Source: JAIPJA01 sp964390115
Lineage (GTDB): Bacteria > Patescibacteriota > Patescibacteriia > Patescibacteriales > UBA12465
Length of the DNA stretch: 11,081 bases
NCBI GenBank assembly: GCA_964390115.1
Contig: CAYMGT010000028.1
Coordinates: 1-11,081, forward strand
Direction of reading: 5' to 3'
Each line of letters starts with the position of its first letter. Position 1 is the stretch's first letter. Below the pieces are notes generated by a model that saw nothing but the letters and a program-made list of their open reading frames with translations, searched no databases and had not been told where the DNA came from. Shown piece after piece: positions 8,019 to 11,081 of this stretch. A program made the position numbers and the translations under genes.

Positions 8019-8792
8019 ATGTTTAAATTTATTAAAAAGAATGATAAAAAATCTGCGATAATTTTTGTTGTATTATCACTGCTCGCCTTCTTCCTTTTAT
8101 TTTTTATCGTTACTATAACTATTTCAAATTTTCTTCAGTCCAAATATAATACAGTTTCCAGTGTAGAAGAAAATGAAAGTTTCAAGATTATAGATAAATC
8201 AGCTGATCCTTTTATTTTTTATCCTGTTTTAGAATCTGATTTAGAAAAGATTAATACTCCAACAGTATCTGATAATAATCCTATTTATGGTAATAAATCA
8301 GTTGAAACTAATATAGTTTATTTCTCTGACTATGACTGCAAGTATTGCTATAGTCAAGTAGAGATACTGCAAGCTTTAGTTAATAATTACCCCGATAGAG
8401 TTAATTTGGTTTGGAAAGATTATCCAGAATTAGATTATGAATCTTTATCTTTTAAAGCAGCTGTTTCCGCTCGCTGTGCACAAAGGCAGGGAAAGTTTTG
8501 GGAATTTCAAGAAGCTTTTTATAGTCAATTTGATATTTTTAAGTTAGAAAATGGTAATAGTCATGAAGCTTTAGATAATTTTATCTTTGGCATTGCTAAG
8601 GGACTTGAGTTAAGAGAAAAAGATTTCAAAGCTTGCTATAATAATTTAGAGACTAAAACTTTAATTTTAGAGGACGTAGCTGAGGCACAAAAATTACAAA
8701 TTATTGGAGTGCCGTTTACTTATGTGGGTGATAAAGAAATGCTAGGTGAATATAATATTGAAGATATTGAATTTCTCTTAAAAAATAATTAA
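8019..8792 (+). CDS. Membrane-anchored DsbA-like thioredoxin-fold protein
   Basis: 257 residues. A basic N-terminus and one membrane helix (about 13-37) anchor it, and the catalytic domain (about 93-257) faces outwards. The active site is CKYC (107-110) in the strand-turn NIVYFSDYDCKYC, and the cis-proline loop is GVPFT (230-234). Helical inserts lie between the two halves of the thioredoxin fold, as in DsbA and the thioredoxin_4 group. Two more Cys (153, 206) lie in the helical part and could form a second disulfide. Such proteins catalyse disulfide formation or isomerisation in exported proteins. Its place 4 nt after the VirB8-like gene suggests that it helps fold extracytoplasmic parts of the secretion machine or pilus. 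No DsbB or VKOR reoxidase is seen in the window. There is no Shine-Dalgarno before ATG 8019. Confidence 0.85.
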   Translation: MFKFIKKNDKKSAIIFVVLSLLAFFLLFFIVTITISNFLQSKYNTVSSVEENESFKIIDKSADPFIFYPVLESDLEKINTPTVSDNNPIYGNKSVETNIVYFSDYDCKYCYSQVEILQALVNNYPDRVNLVWKDYPELDYESLSFKAAVSARCAQRQGKFWEFQEAFYSQFDIFKLENGNSHEALDNFIFGIAKGLELREKDFKACYNNLETKTLILEDVAEAQKLQIIGVPFTYVGDKEMLGEYNIEDIEFLLKNN

Positions 8793-8812
8793 AATTATTT
8801 GTAACTATTTTT

Positions 8813-10186
8813 ATGGCTAAAGCTCTTAAAACAATTTTTGCTTGTACTAAGTGTGGTGCGCAATCTTCAAAGTGGGGCGGACGTTGTCTTGAGTGTGGGT
8901 CTTGGGGTACTTTAGTCCAAGAACAGTCTAATCTTAGTCCTAAAGATAATAAATTAGATAGTCTGGCTAAACCAGCGGAGCTTATAGATTTAAAAAATTT
9001 GAAGGATGAGAAGTTAAGTAGATATAGGTTAAATTGGCCGGAGATAGATAAAGTCTTAGGTGGTGGTTTAGTTCCAGGTTCTTTGCTTTTATTCTCTGGT
9101 GAACCAGGAGTAGGCAAATCTACTCTTCTTTCACAAGTTGCTGATAAACTTAGTCAAAATAAGGAGGTTTTCTATATTAGCGGAGAAGAATCAGCTAGCC
9201 AGGTAAAAGAAAGATTTATTCGTTTAGGCTGTAATTTAGATAATTTAAAATTTGTTAATGAAACAAATACTGATAGAATAATTTCCCTTCTATCTAATAG
9301 TCAGCCACAGGCAGTTATTATAGACTCAATTCAAACTGTCTATACTTCACTTGCTGAAAGTGAGGCTGGTAGTTTAAACCAAATAAGAGCTTCAACCGGC
9401 TTATTTTTAGAAGTTGCTAAAAAAAATAATATCTCTATAATACTCATAGGTCATATAACTAAAGATGGTCAAATTGCTGGACCTAAAACTTTAGAACATA
9501 TGGTTGATACAGTATTGTATTTAGAAAGAGATATTAGTAATAACTACGTAGTTTTAAAAGCTACTAAGAATCGTTTTGGCTCGGTTAATGAGATAGGACT
9601 ACTGGAAATGAGTGGTCAAGGCTTTAAGGAGGTTAAAGCAGGCGCAGGAGCCTTTATTGAAGAGACTAATTTGCATATACCTGGGTCAATTATTACAGCC
9701 ACGGTTGAAGGTAGTCGAGTATTTCTTCTAGATGTGCAGGCTTTAGTTAGCAAAACAGTTTTTGGTTATCCGCAAAGAAAATCTGCTGGTTTTGACCTAA
9801 ATAGATTACAAGTTCTCTCAGCGGTTATTAGTAAAAGAACAAAGATTAATTTAAGCGCACAAGATATTATTTTAAATATAGCTGGAGGTTTTAAAGTAAG
9901 CGACCCTTCTTTAGATTTAGCGGTTTCTTTGGCAATAATCTCTTCATTTTTAGATATTAAGATAAGTCGTCAGACTATAATTATTGGTGAGGTTGGTCTA
10001 GGAGGTGAGGTTAGGGCAGTGGCTCAGCTGACAGCAAGGCTAAAGACAGCTTATGACTTAGGTTATAAGCAGGCTATTGTGCCATATAGTCAATTAAAGC
10101 AAATTAAAAATAAGAGCACTAAAATAACAACTATTGGAGTAAAAGAGTTAAAAGAAGCAGTGGAGGTAATAAAAAAAGGTGCCTAG
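8813..10186 (+). CDS. radA: DNA repair protein RadA
   Basis: 457 residues, full length for RadA, with every domain in order. The N-terminal zinc finger has C11, C14, C25 and C28. The RecA-like core has Walker A GEPGVGKST (96-104), ISGEES (122-127), Walker B AVIIDSIQT (167-175), GHITKDG (213-219) and the RadA signature KNRFG (252-256). The C-terminal Lon-like domain shows NIAGGFKVSDPSLDLA (355-370) and GEVGLGGEVR (392-401). RadA is a hexameric ATP-driven motor that extends heteroduplex DNA by branch migration, working with RecA in recombination and, in pneumococcus, in transformation. The start is ATG 8813, 20 nt after the thioredoxin gene with no recognisable promoter between, so it appears to be the last gene of the secretion operon. 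It ends in TAG inside a hairpin loop. There is no Shine-Dalgarno. Confidence 0.97.
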   Translation: MAKALKTIFACTKCGAQSSKWGGRCLECGSWGTLVQEQSNLSPKDNKLDSLAKPAELIDLKNLKDEKLSRYRLNWPEIDKVLGGGLVPGSLLLFSGEPGVGKSTLLSQVADKLSQNKEVFYISGEESASQVKERFIRLGCNLDNLKFVNETNTDRIISLLSNSQPQAVIIDSIQTVYTSLAESEAGSLNQIRASTGLFLEVAKKNNISIILIGHITKDGQIAGPKTLEHMVDTVLYLERDISNNYVVLKATKNRFGSVNEIGLLEMSGQGFKEVKAGAGAFIEETNLHIPGSIITATVEGSRVFLLDVQALVSKTVFGYPQRKSAGFDLNRLQVLSAVISKRTKINLSAQDIILNIAGGFKVSDPSLDLAVSLAIISSFLDIKISRQTIIIGEVGLGGEVRAVAQLTARLKTAYDLGYKQAIVPYSQLKQIKNKSTKITTIGVKELKEAVEVIKKGA

Positions 10187-10200
10187 TTTTAGCACCTTGA
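10170..10200. terminator. Hairpin at the radA end, best suited to leftward transcription
   Basis: Perfect 7-bp inverted repeat AAGGTGC (10176-10182) and GCACCTT (10192-10198) with a 9-nt loop that holds the radA stop codon. On the minus strand the stem is followed by a run of seven or more T (the complement of the A run ending at 10177), a proper intrinsic terminator for the leftward 96-aa gene. On the plus strand the following bases are GATTATAAATTTT, a poor T tract, so for radA it is a weak terminator or a 3'-end stabiliser. Confidence 0.6.
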
Positions 10201-10221
10201 TTATAAATTTTGAAAATATTT

Positions 10222-10512
10222 TTATCTTCGAAAACAAGTTTCAGTTTTTTTGGTTTTTTTGGTTTTTCTTTTTTTATATTTTTCTTTTTTTATTTTTTCA
10301 ATCAATTTTATTTCGGGCCCCTTTAAGCCGTTTAATTGAGACAGCCGTATTGTTAATATTTTGCCGTTATCCCCATTTTTAACTTTTAAGAAAGTTGCAC
10401 CGCTGTTTACCTCAACACTCTCTGGAAAAACTACCACGTTTATTTCTTCAGGATTTTTGTTTCCATTTAAGTAAACGTCGGCCTTGGCTGTAAAAAAAGA
10501 ATTTTTAATCAT
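10222..10512 (-). CDS. Small hypothetical protein with Lys-rich tail
   Basis: A 96-residue leftward gene, not recognised. The start is well supported: GGAG at 10520-10523 lies 7 nt before the ATG on the minus strand, and a near-consensus promoter lies further upstream. Residues 1-68 read like a small beta-rich domain, with alternating hydrophobic strands around ADVYLNG, EINVVVFPESVEV, TFLKVKNG and ILTIRLSQL. Residues 68-90 are an extremely basic tail of Lys with a few Thr, Glu and Arg, encoded by long A runs (T runs on the plus strand at 10245-10297). It has no membrane segment or signal peptide, so it is probably cytoplasmic, and the tail could bind nucleic acid; this is inference only. The homopolymer runs make the C-terminal frame sensitive to sequencing error or polymerase slippage. 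An open frame on the opposite strand is T-rich, lacks a start signal and is rejected. Confidence 0.65.
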   Translation of the reverse strand: MIKNSFFTAKADVYLNGNKNPEEINVVVFPESVEVNSGATFLKVKNGDNGKILTIRLSQLNGLKGPEIKLIEKIKKEKYKKRKTKKTKKTETCFRR

Positions 10513-10554
10513 TGTATATCTCCAATTTTTAAGTTTATAATGTACGTAGACATA

Positions 10555-10583
10555 ATAATACCTAATAATCTAGACTCTGTCAA
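10555..10583 (-). promoter_or_regulatory. Near-consensus promoter for the leftward 96-aa gene
   Basis: Read on the minus strand, TTGACA (10578-10583, perfect -35) is followed by 17 bp and TATTAT (10555-10560, five of six matches). The expected start is near 10548, giving a leader of about 36 nt that carries the GGAG motif. Confidence 0.75.
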
Positions 10584-10593
10584 GGTTTATTAT

Positions 10594-10622
10594 TTGACAA
10601 AGTATATAAATAATACTATAAT
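10594..10622 (+). promoter_or_regulatory. Perfect consensus sigma-70-type promoter for the rightward 91-aa gene
   Basis: TTGACA (10594-10599), exactly 17 bp, then TATAAT (10617-10622). Both hexamers match consensus fully. The expected start is near 10629, giving a leader of about 36 nt with a strong ribosome-binding site. Its -35 box is only 10 bp from the -35 of the leftward promoter, with which it forms a 6-bp inverted repeat. Confidence 0.8.
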
Positions 10623-10654
10623 CTATTTAGAACATTTAAAATAAACTTTAAAAA

Positions 10655-10660
10655 AGGAGG
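10655..10660 (+). promoter_or_regulatory. Strong Shine-Dalgarno of the 91-aa gene
   Basis: AGGAGG ends 4 nt before ATG 10665, within AAAAAGGAGG. It is the only full-length anti-16S match before a gene in the window, and it fixes the start. Confidence 0.85.
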
Positions 10661-10664
10661 AATA

Positions 10665-10940
10665 ATGAAAAATTTTTTGCCTTGGCTTTATGTTAGTATA
10701 ATTGTTTCTGGTTGGATAAATATACTTGTAATTTGTGTTGGATCTGTGATATTTTTAGGTATAATTTTTGGATCAACTAATGTTACAAGTTTAGGTACTA
10801 GCACCTTAGAGGAAATAGTTAGGATTTGGATTAACTATTATTTATGGGCATGGTTAGCCATTCCTAGTATTATAGCTCTATGGCAAGCCATAAGAAGCGA
10901 AAAAAAAGAAAAGAAACAAGCTAGTCCACAAGAGGACTAG
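10665..10940 (+). CDS. Small two-helix membrane protein, function unknown
   Basis: 91 residues with two hydrophobic segments (about 7-36 and 57-76) separated by a polar Ser/Thr-rich loop (37-50) and an amphipathic stretch EEIVRIWINYYLW (49-61). The C-terminus (77-91) is basic then acidic: RSEKKEKKQASPQED. There is no signal-peptidase site, no Cys pair and no known motif; the single Cys lies in the first helix. Charge distribution suggests both ends are cytoplasmic. It is a single-gene unit with its own perfect promoter, strong ribosome-binding site and strong terminator, so it is probably highly expressed. The last 20 bp overlap the 3' end of recG on the other strand. Possible roles such as a superinfection, stress or surface-associated small membrane protein are not supported by anything specific. 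Confidence 0.75.
   Translation: MKNFLPWLYVSIIVSGWINILVICVGSVIFLGIIFGSTNVTSLGTSTLEEIVRIWINYYLWAWLAIPSIIALWQAIRSEKKEKKQASPQED
10921..10940. repeat. Inverted repeat holding the stop codons of two convergent genes
   Basis: CTAGTCC (10921-10927) and GGACTAG (10934-10940), a perfect 7-bp stem with a 6-nt loop. Each arm carries GAC TAG in frame on one strand, so both the rightward 91-aa gene and the leftward recG end in Asp-stop within this palindrome. On the minus strand the stem is followed by a T-rich stretch, so it may also end recG transcription. Confidence 0.7.
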
Positions 10941-11081
10941 AAAATTTAATGAGACCCTTTACAAAACGAGGGTCTTTTTTTAATAGTTTTTTTGCCTCCT
11001 CATTTGATGACTTTATAAGCTCTACGTCAAACAGAGAAGCAAATTTAAGTTCAGGAAACCCACTCTGTTCTGTTCCATATA
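10921..11081 (-). CDS. recG: ATP-dependent DNA helicase RecG, C-terminal end (5' partial)
   Basis: A leftward open frame enters from the right edge and gives 52 residues before a TAG at 10921-10923. It begins YGTEQSGFPELKFASL and continues with a charged helix ending EEAKKLLKKDPRF. This matches the conserved C-terminus of RecG, where a G-T/K-x-QSG-x-P-E-[LF]-K/R-x-A-[DS]-L segment after the helicase core is followed by a helix and an L-x-x-DP motif. RecG remodels stalled forks and Holliday junctions. The final residues (KGLIKFSSPLVD) are family-variable. The last codons contain the terminator hairpin of the opposite 91-aa gene and overlap its coding end by 20 bp. The motor motifs lie outside the window, so the call rests on this short tail. 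Confidence 0.8.
   Translation of the reverse strand, partial: YGTEQSGFPELKFASLFDVELIKSSNEEAKKLLKKDPRFVKGLIKFSSPLVD
10952..10981 (+). terminator. Strong intrinsic terminator of the 91-aa gene
   Basis: AGACCCT (10952-10958) and AGGGTCT (10969-10975) form a perfect 7-bp stem with a 10-nt loop, followed by a run of seven T (10975-10981). It starts 12 nt after the stop and lies within the coding region of recG on the opposite strand, where it encodes part of LKKDPRFVKGL. Confidence 0.88.

Noticed and set aside
8716..9117. Leftward 133-aa open frame
   Set aside because: Antisense to the DsbA-like C-terminus and the RadA N-terminus, both of which are clear family matches.
10179..10382. Rightward 67-aa Phe-rich open frame that could look like a membrane peptide
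   Set aside because: It is the complement of the Lys-rich tail of the leftward gene; it has no ribosome-binding site and starts within radA, while the leftward frame has a good promoter and GGAG.
10513..10523. The leader GGAGATATACA before the 96-aa gene resembles the phage T7 gene 10 ribosome-binding site
   Set aside because: The match is limited to about 11 AT-rich bases; nothing else nearby looks phage- or vector-derived.
1..11081. Reassigned TGA (glycine code of some Patescibacteria), suggested by the absence of TGA among the twelve stop codons (eight TAA, four TAG)
   Set aside because: No in-frame TGA interrupts the full-length RadA, VirB4 or other genes, and AT-rich genomes favour TAA. 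The standard code is sufficient.
1..11081. CRISPR arrays, tRNA or rRNA genes, insertion sequences
   Set aside because: No regularly spaced repeats, no tRNA-like cloverleaf or CCA end, and no transposase or terminal inverted repeats were seen.

Overview
The window looks like a chromosomal piece of a Candidatus Patescibacteria (Candidate Phyla Radiation) genome. The basis is the family content: a PrgI-family protein next to a short TraC-like protein and a separate VirB4-type ATPase, flanked by Lys/Asn-rich proteins of the kind common in these genomes, all in strongly AT-rich DNA. The standard bacterial code fits: no complete gene needs a recoded codon. Class or order cannot be fixed from the sequence alone.

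Layout. (1) Positions 1-2388 hold two rightward genes. The first is a long soluble, partly coiled-coil segment, open to the left edge and probably the cytoplasmic tail of a VirB6/TrbL-like channel protein. The second is an all-helical protein of unknown function. (2) Positions 2389-2551 carry an AT-rich hairpin terminator followed by an extended -10 promoter. (3) Positions 2552-10186 are a tight seven-gene rightward operon with gaps of 4-26 nt: a large Lys-rich linker protein, PrgI-like membrane protein, TraC-like N-terminal half of VirB4, VirB4 ATPase, a VirB8-like bitopic protein, a membrane-anchored DsbA-like thioredoxin protein, and RadA. (4) Positions 10187-11081 are a small-gene region. 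It holds a leftward 96-aa gene and a rightward 91-aa two-helix membrane protein, fired by back-to-back near-consensus promoters. The C-terminus of a leftward recG enters from the right edge.

How it works together. The VirB6-like tail, PrgI, split VirB4 and VirB8-like protein make up the inner-membrane core and motor of a minimal type IV secretion-like machine. The DsbA-like protein would supply oxidised or folded extracytoplasmic parts. No coupling protein, relaxase, peptidoglycan hydrolase or pilin is seen, so the machine is either completed by genes outside the window or is not a classical conjugation system. RadA as the last gene of the operon, with RecG close by, puts two branch-migration enzymes beside a possible DNA-transport machine. 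That is suggestive of DNA uptake or exchange, but it is not proven.

The most notable sequence-level signals are three. Shine-Dalgarno motifs are absent before all the operon genes but perfect before the two small divergent genes. The divergent promoters are highly symmetric. The overlapping tail-to-tail ends of the 91-aa gene and recG share one inverted repeat that contains both stop codons.
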